Shown here piece by piece: positions 26,805-35,900 of a DNA stretch of 64,000 bases. The DNA comes from Bradyrhizobium sp. CB1650 (lineage in GTDB: Bacteria > Pseudomonadota > Alphaproteobacteria > Rhizobiales > Xanthobacteraceae), in the NCBI RefSeq assembly GCF_029761915.1, contig NZ_CP121695.1, forward strand, positions 5,051,501-5,115,500, written 5' to 3'. The notes beneath the pieces are model-generated. The model was not told where the DNA came from and ran no database searches. It saw only the letters and a program-made list of their open reading frames with translations. Position 1 is the stretch's first letter; every line of letters begins with the position of its first letter. A program made the translations under genes and the position numbers.

Positions 26805-29300
26805 CTAGTACAGCCCGCCGGTGCCCGGGCGCATGAAGAAGCCGGAATCCGGCGGCGCCTGCTGTGGCACGCGCCCGTCGGCGTCGGCAACGCCGATGAC
26901 GGAGTAGTTGTCCGGCGGCGCCGTACCTGGCTTGAAGGCTTCGAGGATGGTTCCACCGGTCTCACCCGGGCCGGCACGCATGCCGGTCTTGGCAACGACA
27001 CGGATCAGCTTGATGCCGGCCGGCACCTTGAACGGGACAGCGGGCTTGTCGGCGAGCGCGAGCTTCAGGAAGTCGCGCGCGATCGGAGCTGCCAGATGGC
27101 CGCCGGTGGCGGCGTTGCCTTTGCCGAGCGGACGCGGCTTGTCGTAGCCCATATAGATCGCGATGGCGACGTCGGGCGAGAAGCCGACGAACCAAGCATC
27201 CTTGGCCTCGTTGGTCGTACCCGTCTTGCCGGCGATCGGCTTGCCGACCTCCTTGACGACGGTGGCGGTACCGGCCTGCACGACGCCTTCCATCAGCTCG
27301 GTGATCTGATAGGCCGTCATGGAGTCCAGCACCTGCTCACGGCGGTCGATCAACTGCGGCTCGTTCTGGTTCTTCCAGCCGCCCGGCGCGTCGCAGCCGC
27401 GGCATTCGCGCTGGTCGTGCTTGAAGATGGTGTGGCCGTAGCGGTCCTGGATGCGGTCGATCAGCGTGGGCTTCACGCGGCGGCCGCCGTTGGCGACCAT
27501 CGAATAGGCCGTGACCATGCGCATCGCCGTCGTTTCGCCGGCGCCGAGCGCGTAGGAGAGATAGTTCGGCAGCTCGTCATAGACGCCGAAGCGGCGTGCA
27601 TATTCGCCGATCAAGGGCATGCCGATGTCCTGTGCGAGCCGCACCGTGACGGTGTTGAGCGACTGCCGCAGCGCGTTGCGCAGCGTCACCGGTCCCTGGA
27701 ACTTGCCCGAGGAGAAGTTTTCCGGCCGCCACACGCCCGCGCCTTGCCCCTGGTCGATTTCGATCGGCGCGTCGAGCACGACCGTCGAGGGCGTATAGCC
27801 ATTGTCGAGCGCCGCCGAATAGACGATCGGCTTGAACGACGAACCCGGCTGCCGGTAGGCTTGCGTGGCGCGGTTGAACTGGCTCTGGTCGAACGAGAAG
27901 CCGCCGACCATCGCGAGCACGCGGCCAGTCCACGGATCCATCGCCACCATCGCGCCGGATACTTCGGGGATCTGCCGCAGGCGGTACTGGCCCTCGACCG
28001 GCTGCCCGTCCTTGTAGAGGGGATCGGCATAGATCACGTCGCCCGGTTGCAGCACCTGGGACACCGCGGTCGGCGTCTTGCCTTTCGTACCGCCCTGCGC
28101 GGCCCGCGCCCAACGCACGCCGTCGAGCGCGACGATGCCGGTCTCGCGCTGCTTGCTCACGGCGCCGCCGAGCTCGCGGCTCGGCTGGAAGCCGATGCGG
28201 GCCGACTGGTCGCTGGTCTCCAGCACCACCGCCATGCGCCACGGCGAGATGTCGGAGAGCGACTTGATCTCGGCGAGCTTCACGCCCCAATCGCCTGACG
28301 TATCGAGCTTGCTGATCGCGCCGCGATAGCCCTGCTGCTCGTCATAGTTCACGAGGCCCGAGACCATGGTCTTGCGTGCCATGACCTGGATCTTCGGATC
28401 CAGCGTGGTGCGGACCGAGAGGCCGCCCTCGTAGAGCTTCTTTTCGCCGTAGCGCTCGAAGATGTCGCGGCGGACTTCCTCGGCGAAATATTCGCCAGCG
28501 AAGGTGTGGGCACCGTTGGAACGGTTGGTGACGACGAGCGGCTCCTTGCGCGCCTTCTCAGCGTCGGCCTGCTTGATCCAGCCGTTCTCCTGGAGACGGT
28601 CGATCACGTAATTGCGGCGCTCGATGGCGCGGTCACGGTTGCGCACCGGATGCAGGGTCGCCGGCATCTTCGGCAGCGCCGCGAGATAAGCGGCTTCCGC
28701 GATCGTGAGCTCGTTCACCGACTTGTCGAAATAGACCAGCGAGGCCGCCGCGATGCCATAGGCGCCAAGGCCGAGATAGATTTCGTTCAGATAGAGCTCG
28801 AGGATCTTGTCCTTCGAGTAGGTCTTCTCGATCCGCATCGCCAGCAAGGCTTCCTTGATCTTGCGCGAGAACGAGACCTCGTTGGTCAGCAGAAAGTTCT
28901 TGGCGACCTGCTGGGTGATCGTCGAAGCACCCTGCGGACGCCGGTTGGAGCCATAGTTCTGGAGATAGAGCAATCCGGCGCGCGCCATGCCGGTGTAGTC
29001 GATGCCGCCATGCTCGTAGAAATTCTTGTCCTCGGCCGCCAGGAACGCATTGATCACCAGTTTCGGCACCGCCTGGATCGGCAGATACAGCCGCCGCTCC
29101 TTGGCGTATTCGCCGAGCAGCGAGCCGTCGACCGCGTGCACGCGGGTCATCACCGGCGGTTCGTAATCCTGAAGCTGGGAGTAGTCGGGCAGATCCTTGG
29201 AGAAATGCCAGATCAGGCCTGCCACGGCACCGACACCGACAAGGAACATCACCGTTCCCGCGGCGAACAGGAAGCCCATGAACCGCACCAGCAAGCGCAT
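26805..29300 (-). CDS. mrcA: Penicillin-binding protein 1A (bifunctional transglycosylase/transpeptidase)
   Basis: This class A PBP of 831 residues polymerises and crosslinks peptidoglycan at the periplasmic face. It has an N-terminal membrane helix (about 10-32), then a GT51 domain with the catalytic E-D-K-N-F-Y-E-H-G-G-I-D near residue 92 and Q-Q-V-A-K-N near 130. An intervening OB-like region contains the 1A-type insert. The transpeptidase domain has the active Ser in S-S-F-K-P (about residue 487), S-L-N and K-T-G-T-T. The length is normal for PBP1A. It follows amiC on the same strand after a 221-base gap. Confidence 0.96.
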   Translation of the reverse strand: MRLLVRFMGFLFAAGTVMFLVGVGAVAGLIWHFSKDLPDYSQLQDYEPPVMTRVHAVDGSLLGEYAKERRLYLPIQAVPKLVINAFLAAEDKNFYEHGGIDYTGMARAGLLYLQNYGSNRRPQGASTITQQVAKNFLLTNEVSFSRKIKEALLAMRIEKTYSKDKILELYLNEIYLGLGAYGIAAASLVYFDKSVNELTIAEAAYLAALPKMPATLHPVRNRDRAIERRNYVIDRLQENGWIKQADAEKARKEPLVVTNRSNGAHTFAGEYFAEEVRRDIFERYGEKKLYEGGLSVRTTLDPKIQVMARKTMVSGLVNYDEQQGYRGAISKLDTSGDWGVKLAEIKSLSDISPWRMAVVLETSDQSARIGFQPSRELGGAVSKQRETGIVALDGVRWARAAQGGTKGKTPTAVSQVLQPGDVIYADPLYKDGQPVEGQYRLRQIPEVSGAMVAMDPWTGRVLAMVGGFSFDQSQFNRATQAYRQPGSSFKPIVYSAALDNGYTPSTVVLDAPIEIDQGQGAGVWRPENFSSGKFQGPVTLRNALRQSLNTVTVRLAQDIGMPLIGEYARRFGVYDELPNYLSYALGAGETTAMRMVTAYSMVANGGRRVKPTLIDRIQDRYGHTIFKHDQRECRGCDAPGGWKNQNEPQLIDRREQVLDSMTAYQITELMEGVVQAGTATVVKEVGKPIAGKTGTTNEAKDAWFVGFSPDVAIAIYMGYDKPRPLGKGNAATGGHLAAPIARDFLKLALADKPAVPFKVPAGIKLIRVVAKTGMRAGPGETGGTILEAFKPGTAPPDNYSVIGVADADGRVPQQAPPDSGFFMRPGTGGLY

Positions 29301-29470
29301 TATCTGTTTATCCGTTCAATCCCTGGATCAGCCCTTGGCGCCACCAACGGGCGCCATTCTCACGTCGCGTACTCACCGGCCTACTCAAATACATCGGCGC
29401 CGGGCCTGAAGACGCTTGCCGAGCGGGATTCTCGTCGATTCCGGAACCCCCTGCGGTTTTTTTATAAAGC

Positions 29471-29505
29471 GCCCGCTGTGGCCAAACTAGGGCTTAACAG
29501 CGGGC
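29471..29505. other. Long-loop hairpin between amiC and mrcA
   Basis: GCCCGCTGT (29471-29479) and ACAGCGGGC (29497-29505) form a perfect nine-pair stem with a 17-base loop, 17 bases past the amiC stop. On the minus strand it is followed by GCTTTATAAAAAAA, A-rich rather than U-rich, so it is not a standard terminator. It may mark the amiC mRNA 3' end by blocking exonucleases. Confidence 0.5.
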
Positions 29506-29521
29506 TCGAAACTTACCCTCG

Positions 29522-30814
29522 TCAATTCGCAGATCCCGCGGTCGCCATCCGCTTTGCCAGAAATCCGTCGATCGCCTGCGCCATCGAGCTCACGGCACGG
29601 GACCGCCACCCCTCGGAGACGAGGTGCTCGAGGTCTCCCTTGTTGGAGACATAACCGATCTCAACCAGCACCGACGGCACGTCGGGTGCCTTCAGGACCC
29701 GGAAGCCGGCCGATTTCAGCGGGTGCTTGTGCATCCGCACCGTAGACTTCATCTCGCCCATCAGCAAACGGGCAAAACGGTTTGAAAACGTGCGTGTTTC
29801 CCGCTGGGTGAGGTCGATCAGGATGTCCGCGACATCGGTCGGCTCCTCCGCGAGGTTGAAGCCGGCGATCGCGTCCGCCCGGTTTTCCGCGTCCGCAAGG
29901 CGTTCGGCTTCGGCGTCGGAGGCCTTGTCGGACAGCGTGTAGATCGTAGCGCCCTGCGCATCTCCCTCCGCGCGTGGCAGCGCGTCAGCATGAATCGAGA
30001 CGAACAACGCGGCCTTGAGATTGCGGGCGATTTTGACCCGGTCGTTGAGCGGAATGAAGGTGTCGTCGTCCCGCGTCATCACCACCCGATATTTGCCGTT
30101 CTTTTCCAGCCGGTCCCGTAGCGCGAGGCCAAAGGCCAGCACCAGGTTCTTTTCGCTCTCGCCGCTCGATTGCGTTCCGTTGTCGATGCCGCCATGACCG
30201 GGATCGATCACCACTACAGCGCGCTCATCCCCAGGCTTCTGCTGCGCCGGCTCCGGAGCCGCGGCCGAAACGGTTGCGGGCGGCGCGTCGGCGATCGCGG
30301 GCCGCAGTTCAGGGCGACCATCCCGACTGAGCGATTGCGCGAAGGTGGTGCGGTCGACCTCCTCGAGCTCGAGCACGAGCCGAGCCGGCTGGCTGTTGGC
30401 CGCTTCGAGCACGTAGGAATTGGCGATCTTGGCCGGCCCCGCCAGGTCGAAGACGATTCGCGATCCGCCCGGCATCACGAGCCCATAGCGAAAGGCCTTG
30501 ATCAGCCCACGTCCCCCGCCCGTGCCGGACGGAAGCTGGAAATTGATCTGGGGCACGTCGACCACCACCCGGTAGGGGTCGGCCAGGGTGAAGGCACGGA
30601 AGGTGACGGTCTGGTCAAGGTCGAGAATGAACCGGGTCTGCTTGGCATCGCCGGCCAGCCGCGCGGCCGAGGCGACCGGGAAATTCATCGTCGCAACAGC
30701 CGGTTGCGGCTGGCTTTCGGCGGCACTCAGACGGGAGGAATCGGCACACGTCAATACTGCGGCGCACAAAAGCGCGCACCCCAGCAAAACCCGTTGATTT
30801 GCGCGGCTCGCCAC
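29522..30814 (-). CDS. amiC: N-acetylmuramoyl-L-alanine amidase (AmiC type, AMIN plus Amidase_3)
   Basis: This is a periplasmic zinc amidase of 430 residues that cuts stem peptides from glycan strands during cell separation. It has a signal peptide (about 1-30), an AMIN domain (about 45-150, targeting to septal peptidoglycan), a Pro/Ala linker and an Amidase_3 domain (about 200-425). The zinc motifs V-I-D-P-G-H-G-G, E-K-N and H-A-D-A are present, and the catalytic Glu lies in V-L-V-E-I-G-Y-V-S-N. It diverges from rne across a 710-base spacer. The place next to mrcA matches the conserved order in rhizobia. Confidence 0.93.
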   Translation of the reverse strand: MASRANQRVLLGCALLCAAVLTCADSSRLSAAESQPQPAVATMNFPVASAARLAGDAKQTRFILDLDQTVTFRAFTLADPYRVVVDVPQINFQLPSGTGGGRGLIKAFRYGLVMPGGSRIVFDLAGPAKIANSYVLEAANSQPARLVLELEEVDRTTFAQSLSRDGRPELRPAIADAPPATVSAAAPEPAQQKPGDERAVVVIDPGHGGIDNGTQSSGESEKNLVLAFGLALRDRLEKNGKYRVVMTRDDDTFIPLNDRVKIARNLKAALFVSIHADALPRAEGDAQGATIYTLSDKASDAEAERLADAENRADAIAGFNLAEEPTDVADILIDLTQRETRTFSNRFARLLMGEMKSTVRMHKHPLKSAGFRVLKAPDVPSVLVEIGYVSNKGDLEHLVSEGWRSRAVSSMAQAIDGFLAKRMATAGSAN

Positions 30815-31182
30815 CGAATCCCGTGCCTCCGAGCAGCTTCCTTATCGCAATAGAACCACAGGGTTAATCAGGTCTTAATGACAAAAGACGCGAAACTCGG
30901 CGACTGTGACCGGCGTGCGACGCTCCCTTGCACCGATGCCCCATTCCTCGTATGTACAGACTGCTGACGGCCAATATTTACGGTTGTGTCGCATTCAGCC
31001 GCCCGGTGCAGCGCCGGAACTCTCAAGCTTTGGGAATTCCAGCGTTTTCCCGTCCCCCTTTGAGGCCAGCGCGGCGCGCGGCAACGAGTGGAACGGGGTC
31101 GAGCCCCGGCGGCAGGCGGTCCTGGGTTACCTCTCGCGTTCCACGGACGGTTCTGACAGCGACGTAGCCTCTCGTTACCCGA

Positions 31183-31200
31183 TCCCTTAATCCCAAGGGA
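31183..31200 (+). promoter_or_regulatory. Hairpin hiding the Shine-Dalgarno of the rne leader ORF
   Basis: TCCCTT (31183-31188) pairs exactly with AAGGGA (31195-31200) around a six-base loop. AAGGGAG is the only good ribosome site before the ATG at 31207, five bases away. Opening or closing this stem would switch translation of the short ORF. Confidence 0.55.
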
Positions 31201-31206
31201 GCGGCT

Positions 31207-31257
31207 ATGATCCTCAGGACGCGCGTTCTCGCGCCAGACCTGGCCAGCAGCAACTGA
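31207..31257 (+). CDS. Putative 16-residue leader peptide upstream of rne
   Basis: ATG at 31207 with AAGGGAG five bases before it opens a 16-codon ORF (MILRTRVLAPDLASSN) ending in TGA. No run of one amino acid stands out; there are two Arg codons (AGG, CGC). Its stop is five bases before the foot of a terminator-like hairpin, so a ribosome ending translation would cover the start of that stem. This is the geometry of a translation-coupled attenuator. There is no direct evidence that it is translated. Confidence 0.45.
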   Translation: MILRTRVLAPDLASSN

Positions 31258-31262
31258 TTAAG

Positions 31263-31287
31263 GGGCGGCCCCGCCGCCCGAGTTTTC
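31263..31287 (+). terminator. Attenuator-like terminator hairpin in the rne leader
   Basis: GGGCGGC (31263-31269), loop CCC, GCCGCCC (31273-31279) form a perfect seven-pair all-GC stem, followed by GAG and TTTT (31283-31286). It lies about 240 bases before the rne start and directly after the short leader ORF. No gene ends here on the plus strand, so a terminator at this place would act on the rne transcript itself. Confidence 0.55.
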
Positions 31288-31471
31288 ATACGGGCCGACG
31301 CTTGATGCGCCAGACTGTGCCGACGAAATCTGAAGGACCATTCGCGACGCTGCGGAGCGAAACTCCCGCGCGCCGCCTTGGGCCTCCAGCCTCCCGTTCG
31401 ACACGGCGCGAGAGAGGACGTTTCGGCCTTCCCCTCACCCCCGAATCAGGTGGACCGTCGCGTCACCCGGC

Positions 31472-31502
31472 GGCGCGATTCGCGCCCACGGTGAATCGCG
31501 CC
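31472..31502 (+). promoter_or_regulatory. Ten-pair hairpin just upstream of the rne start
   Basis: GGCGCGATTC (31472-31481) and GAATCGCGCC (31493-31502) are perfect complements with an 11-base loop, ending 22 bases before the rne ATG. The rne ribosome site itself is weak (AAGAG). A stable stem at this spot is a candidate for feedback control by RNase E or for ribosome stand-by. Confidence 0.6.
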
Positions 31503-31524
31503 CGCCGCCGCCAAGAGTTAAGAC

Positions 31525-34500
31525 ATGCCCAACAAGATGTTGATCGATGCCACCCACCCGGAAGAGACCCGGGTCGTCGTGGTCCGCGGCAATCGCGTCG
31601 AAGAGTTTGATTTCGAGACCGCGCAACGCAAGCAACTGCGCGGGAACATCTACCTCGCCAAGGTCACGCGGGTCGAACCCTCGCTCCAGGCCGCGTTCGT
31701 GGAATATGGCGGCAACCGCCACGGCTTCCTCGCCTTCAGCGAAATCCATCCCGACTACTATCAGATCCCGGTCGCCGACCGGCAGGCGCTGATCGAGGCC
31801 GAGGAGCAGGCCCATCGCGAAGCCGAGGAGGAGAACGAGAACCGTTCCCACGGCCGCCGCCGCTCGCGCCATCGCAACGCCCGTCGCCGCGGTCATGGCG
31901 AGCGCGTCCAGAGCGACATCGTCGAGGGCCTCGAGGCCGGTGCGGATCCCGTTGCCCTGCCGATCGAGGGCGAACTGCCGCCCGAGCCCGCCGAGGGCAT
32001 CCCGCACGAGGGCGAACATCTGCTCGCCGACGCCGAGCATCCCGGTACGTTCGAGGCTCATGACCACGATCAAGACGAGCATGGGCACGACGATCATCAC
32101 CACGACCATGATGACGAGCATCACGCGCATCATCATGACGATCATGAACACGCCGGCGAGCACGATCATCACGCGCACGACGACGACCAGGCGCCCGCCT
32201 TCGTCGCGGCCGTGGGAGCCGAGCCCGTTGTCGCGACCGAACTTGCCGCCCAGCCTCAGGCATCGATCGCTGCCGATGCGCCCGCGGACGAAGCTCACGC
32301 CGAGGCCTTGGCCGAAGCCGTGACCACCGCCGCCGAGCCTGCCGACACGGTTTATGCGGCCGGCGAAAGCGCCGAGGCGCCACATGTCGAGGACGCCGAG
32401 GACGGCGAAGACGGCGAGGAAGCCGAAGAGGAAGTCGTCGAATCCGTCGGCGGCGACGATGTGCTGGAGGAAGTGCCGGAACGCACATTCCGCCCGCGCC
32501 GCCAATACAAGATCCAGGAAGTCATCAAGCGCCGCCAGGTGATGCTGGTGCAGGTGGTCAAGGAAGAGCGCGGCAACAAGGGCGCGGCGCTGACGACCTA
32601 TCTGTCGCTCGCCGGCCGCTATGCCGTCTTGATGCCGAACACTGCGCGTGGCGGCGGCATCAGCCGCAAGATCACCAGCGCGCAGGACCGCTCCCGTCTC
32701 AAGGAGGTCGTGCAGGATCTCGACGTGCCCGAGGGCATGGGCATCATCCTGCGCACCGCCGGCGCTTCCCGCACCAAGCCCGAGATCAAGCGCGACTTCG
32801 AATATCTGATCCGGATGTGGGAGACGGTGCGCGACCTGACACTGAGGTCGCAGGCGCCGACCCTCGTCTACGAGGAAGGTTCGCTGATCAAGCGCTCGCT
32901 GCGCGACCTCTACAACAAGGAGATCGACGAGATCCAGGTCGCCGGCGAATCCGGTTACCGCGAAGCGCGCGACTTCATGAAAATGCTGATGCCGGCCAAC
33001 GTCAGCGCGGTGAAGCAGTACCGCGACGGCCAGCCGCTGTTCTCGCGCATGGGCGTCGAAAGCCAGCTCGATGCGATGTTCTCGCCGACCGTGCAGTTGC
33101 GCTCCGGCGGCTACGTCGTCATCAACCAGACCGAGGCGCTGGTCTCGATCGACGTCAACTCCGGCCGCTCGACGCGCGAGCACCATATCGAGGACACCGC
33201 GCTCAAGACCAATCTGGAAGCGGCCGAAGAGGTCGCCCGCCAGCTTCGCCTGCGCGACCTCGCCGGCCTGATCGTCATCGACTTCATCGACATGGACGAG
33301 AAGCGCAACAACCGCGCGGTCGAGCGCAAGCTGTCCGATTGCCTACGGCAGGACCGCGCGCGCATCCAGGTCGGGCGCATCTCGCATTTCGGCCTTCTGG
33401 AGATGTCGCGCCAGCGCATCCGCGCCAGCGTGCTGGAATCCTCGACCGACCCCTGCCCGCATTGCGGCGGCACCGGCCATGTCCGCTCGGTGTCCTCGGT
33501 TGCGCTGCAGCTCCTGCGCGGTCTCGAAGAGATACTGATGAAGGGCGCGACCCACAATCTGGTGGTCCGCACCCGCACTGACGTGGCGCTCTACGTGCTG
33601 AACCACAAGCGCGGCCATCTGCGCGACCTGGAGAACAGCTTCAAGGTCACGCTGTCGATCATCGCCGACGCGAGCGTCAGCGGACCGCAGGCCTATGTCA
33701 TCGATCGCGGCGAGCAGGTGCACACGCTGGAGGCCGCCAAGGCGCTGCTCGCGGCGCAGGCCGCTGCGAGCCCGCCGCCCGCGGCTGAAGAGGCCTACGA
33801 CGAGGACGAGTTCGATCCGGAACTCGAATCCGAGATCGAGACGGAAGAGACCGAAGGACTTGCCGAGGAGCAGGCCGCCGGTGAAGGCGCGGCCGAACAG
33901 GATGGCCAGCGCCGCAGACGCCGCCGCCGCCGGCGCGGTCGCGGTGGCCAGCGCGAGGGCGAGCTTCGCGAGGACGGCGCGCCGACCGCTCCTGATGCCG
34001 CGATGATTGCAGGCGAGGCTGACGAAGACACCGAAGCCGCCGAGCAGGACGGCGAGGAGGCCGAGGAACAGCAGGCCCGCGGCGAGCAGCAGGGCGGCGG
34101 CGAGCGCCGGCGCCGGCGTGGTCGCCGCGGCGGACGCCGCAGGCGCGGCGGCGGTGGCGAGGAAGGTCTCGCCGGGTCGATCGGCGATGAGCTTGGTGCC
34201 AATCCTCCGTCGGAAGTGAGCGACGCAGTTGCCGACTTCGACGCTGGCAGCGGCGACTCCGCGCCATCGATCGCCGATACCGAACCCGTCGCGGCGAGCG
34301 CCGAGCTGCAGCTCGCCCAGCCCGAGGTGCGGATCGAAGCACAGCCCGAGCCTGCCGCGTCAGCCGCAACGGACGAGCCGGCCTCCGACGACAAGGCCGC
34401 GCGTCGCCGTTCCACGGTCCGCGAAAAGGTGAGCTTCCTGCTCAACAGCCAGCCCGAGCCCGCAACGCCGGTTGCAGAGGCGACCGAACAGGTCGCTCCG

Positions 34501-34602
34501 CCCGCCCCGGCTCCGGAGCCCGCGCCGCAGGAGGGCAGCGAAACGCCGGCCGCACCGCGTCGCGCCGGCTGGTGGTCGCGCCGCTTCGGCGGCGGCGAGT
34601 AA
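31525..34602 (+). CDS. rne: Ribonuclease E with a His/Asp-rich insert
   Basis: RNase E is the central endoribonuclease of mRNA decay and rRNA/tRNA processing, and the scaffold of the degradosome. In this 1025-residue protein the S1 domain is split by a long acidic insert (about 90-320), as in other alphaproteobacteria. It contains a stretch at 179-222 with about 19 His plus many Asp/Glu. The catalytic DNase I-like part has S-I-D-V-N-S-G (Asp about 543) and V-I-D-F-I-D-M. The zinc link is C-P-H-C (C644, C647). The last about 270 residues are disordered, with Arg/Gly-rich RNA-binding runs (R-R-R-R-R-R-G-R-G-G), and end in W-W-S-R-R-F-G-G-G. Start: ATG after AAGAG; expression probably controlled by the leader. 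Confidence 0.96.
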   Translation: MPNKMLIDATHPEETRVVVVRGNRVEEFDFETAQRKQLRGNIYLAKVTRVEPSLQAAFVEYGGNRHGFLAFSEIHPDYYQIPVADRQALIEAEEQAHREAEEENENRSHGRRRSRHRNARRRGHGERVQSDIVEGLEAGADPVALPIEGELPPEPAEGIPHEGEHLLADAEHPGTFEAHDHDQDEHGHDDHHHDHDDEHHAHHHDDHEHAGEHDHHAHDDDQAPAFVAAVGAEPVVATELAAQPQASIAADAPADEAHAEALAEAVTTAAEPADTVYAAGESAEAPHVEDAEDGEDGEEAEEEVVESVGGDDVLEEVPERTFRPRRQYKIQEVIKRRQVMLVQVVKEERGNKGAALTTYLSLAGRYAVLMPNTARGGGISRKITSAQDRSRLKEVVQDLDVPEGMGIILRTAGASRTKPEIKRDFEYLIRMWETVRDLTLRSQAPTLVYEEGSLIKRSLRDLYNKEIDEIQVAGESGYREARDFMKMLMPANVSAVKQYRDGQPLFSRMGVESQLDAMFSPTVQLRSGGYVVINQTEALVSIDVNSGRSTREHHIEDTALKTNLEAAEEVARQLRLRDLAGLIVIDFIDMDEKRNNRAVERKLSDCLRQDRARIQVGRISHFGLLEMSRQRIRASVLESSTDPCPHCGGTGHVRSVSSVALQLLRGLEEILMKGATHNLVVRTRTDVALYVLNHKRGHLRDLENSFKVTLSIIADASVSGPQAYVIDRGEQVHTLEAAKALLAAQAAASPPPAAEEAYDEDEFDPELESEIETEETEGLAEEQAAGEGAAEQDGQRRRRRRRRRGRGGQREGELREDGAPTAPDAAMIAGEADEDTEAAEQDGEEAEEQQARGEQQGGGERRRRRGRRGGRRRRGGGGEEGLAGSIGDELGANPPSEVSDAVADFDAGSGDSAPSIADTEPVAASAELQLAQPEVRIEAQPEPAASAATDEPASDDKAARRRSTVREKVSFLLNSQPEPATPVAEATEQVAPPAPAPEPAPQEGSETPAAPRRAGWWSRRFGGGE

Positions 34603-34620
34603 AACCGACAATCCAGACGA

Positions 34621-34649
34621 AACCGCCCGGCCATTCCGGGCGGTTTTGA
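34621..34649 (+). terminator. Intrinsic terminator of rne
   Basis: AACCGCCCGG (34621-34630), loop CCATT, CCGGGCGGTT (34636-34645), then TTGATTT. This is a perfect ten-pair stem ending in a T-rich tract, 18 bases after the rne stop. It clearly separates rne from the next gene. Confidence 0.9.
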
Positions 34650-34667
34650 TTTGGCGGGGTCATTCGA

Positions 34668-35900
34668 ATGCAAAGCGCGATCGTTCTCGGTGGCGGCATG
34701 GTGGGTGTGGGCGCGGCGCTGCATCTGCAGCGGCGCGGCTGGTCCGTGACCCTCGTCGACCGCAGGGAGCCGGGCCGCGAGACGAGCTATGGCAACGCCG
34801 GGATGATCCAGGCGGAAGCCGTCCGCCCGTACCCGATGCCACGCGACCTTGCGACGCTCCTGAAGATCGCGACCGGCCGCACCAACGACGTGCGCTACAG
34901 CCTGTCTTCCCTGCACCTCCACATCGAGCCCCTGCTCCGCTACTGGTGGCACTCGGCGCCGAAACGGCATCGCGAAGCGATCGAAGCCTGGGCGCGCCTG
35001 ATCGCCTACGCCACGGCAGAGCACGACATTCTCATCCGCGACGCGCATGCCGACAATCTCATCCGCCGCGCCGGCTACCGCATGCTGCATCGCGACCAAG
35101 CTTCGTTCGAACTTGCGATCAAGGCGGCGGAGGAAGATCGACACGAGTTCGGCGTGAATTTTCGCGTGCTCTCGGGCACCGAGCTTGCCAGGGCCGAGCC
35201 GATCCTGCGCGATGATCTTCCCGGTGCGATCCACTGGCTCGACACCTGGACCGTGTCCGATCCCGGTGCGCTGGTCACCGCCTATGCCGGCCTGTTCGAG
35301 CGCCTCGGCGGCACGATCGTGCGCGGCGATGCCGAGACGCTGCGGCAGACCGCCACCGGCTGGTCGGTGGACACGGCCGAGGGCCGCATCGATGCCGCGA
35401 ACGTCGTGGTCACGCTCGGGCCGTGGTCGCCCGATCTCCTGCACAAATTCGGCTACCGCATTCCGCTGGTGCGCAAGCGAGGCTACCACATGCATTACAG
35501 CGGCGGTTCTTCGCTCGATCTGCCGCTGGTCGACAAGGCCGGCGGCTACGCGATGGGCCCGATGGCGAAGGGAATCCGCATCACCACCGGTGCGGAGCTG
35601 ACGGGCCCGGATGCGCTCGCAACGCCCGTCCAGCTCGCCAGTGCGGAGGCGTCGGCGCGAGAGCTGATCGACCTCGGCACGCGCGTCGAGCCGGAGCCGT
35701 GGTTCGGCACCAGGCCCTGCACGCCGGACATGCTGCCCGTGCTCGGCCCCGCGCCGCGCCATCGCGGCCTCTGGATGAATTTTGGTCACGGCCACCAGGG
35801 CTTTACGCTCGGACCCGCGACCGGCCGCCTGCTCGCGGAGATGATGAACGGCGAAACGCCGTCGATCGATCCCGCGCCGTACCGGCCCGATCGCTTCTAG
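34668..35900 (+). CDS. FAD-dependent amino acid oxidase/dehydrogenase, DadA-like
   Basis: This flavoprotein of 410 residues belongs to the DAO family. It has an N-terminal dinucleotide motif V-L-G-G-G-M-V-G-V-G-A-A, followed by E-T-S-Y-G-N-A-G-M-I as in D-amino acid dehydrogenases, and the C-terminal G-H-G-H-Q-G-F-T-L-G-P. It probably oxidises a D-amino acid or a related amine and passes electrons to the respiratory chain. It sits alone between the rne terminator and the convergent dctA. The substrate is not determined. Confidence 0.88.
   Translation: MQSAIVLGGGMVGVGAALHLQRRGWSVTLVDRREPGRETSYGNAGMIQAEAVRPYPMPRDLATLLKIATGRTNDVRYSLSSLHLHIEPLLRYWWHSAPKRHREAIEAWARLIAYATAEHDILIRDAHADNLIRRAGYRMLHRDQASFELAIKAAEEDRHEFGVNFRVLSGTELARAEPILRDDLPGAIHWLDTWTVSDPGALVTAYAGLFERLGGTIVRGDAETLRQTATGWSVDTAEGRIDAANVVVTLGPWSPDLLHKFGYRIPLVRKRGYHMHYSGGSSLDLPLVDKAGGYAMGPMAKGIRITTGAELTGPDALATPVQLASAEASARELIDLGTRVEPEPWFGTRPCTPDMLPVLGPAPRHRGLWMNFGHGHQGFTLGPATGRLLAEMMNGETPSIDPAPYRPDRF

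Larger units (their letters stand above)
30815..31524. promoter_or_regulatory. 710-bp amiC-rne spacer containing the structured rne leader
   Basis: No ORF of ordinary size is supported here. The 350 bases next to rne are dense in hairpins: CGGGG/CCCCG (31094-31108), an SD-hiding stem (31183-31200), a terminator-like stem (31263-31279) and a ten-pair stem close to the start (31472-31502). RNase E genes in other bacteria carry long autoregulated 5' UTRs, so this is the expected place for such control. The exact transcription start cannot be read from the sequence. Confidence 0.7.
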
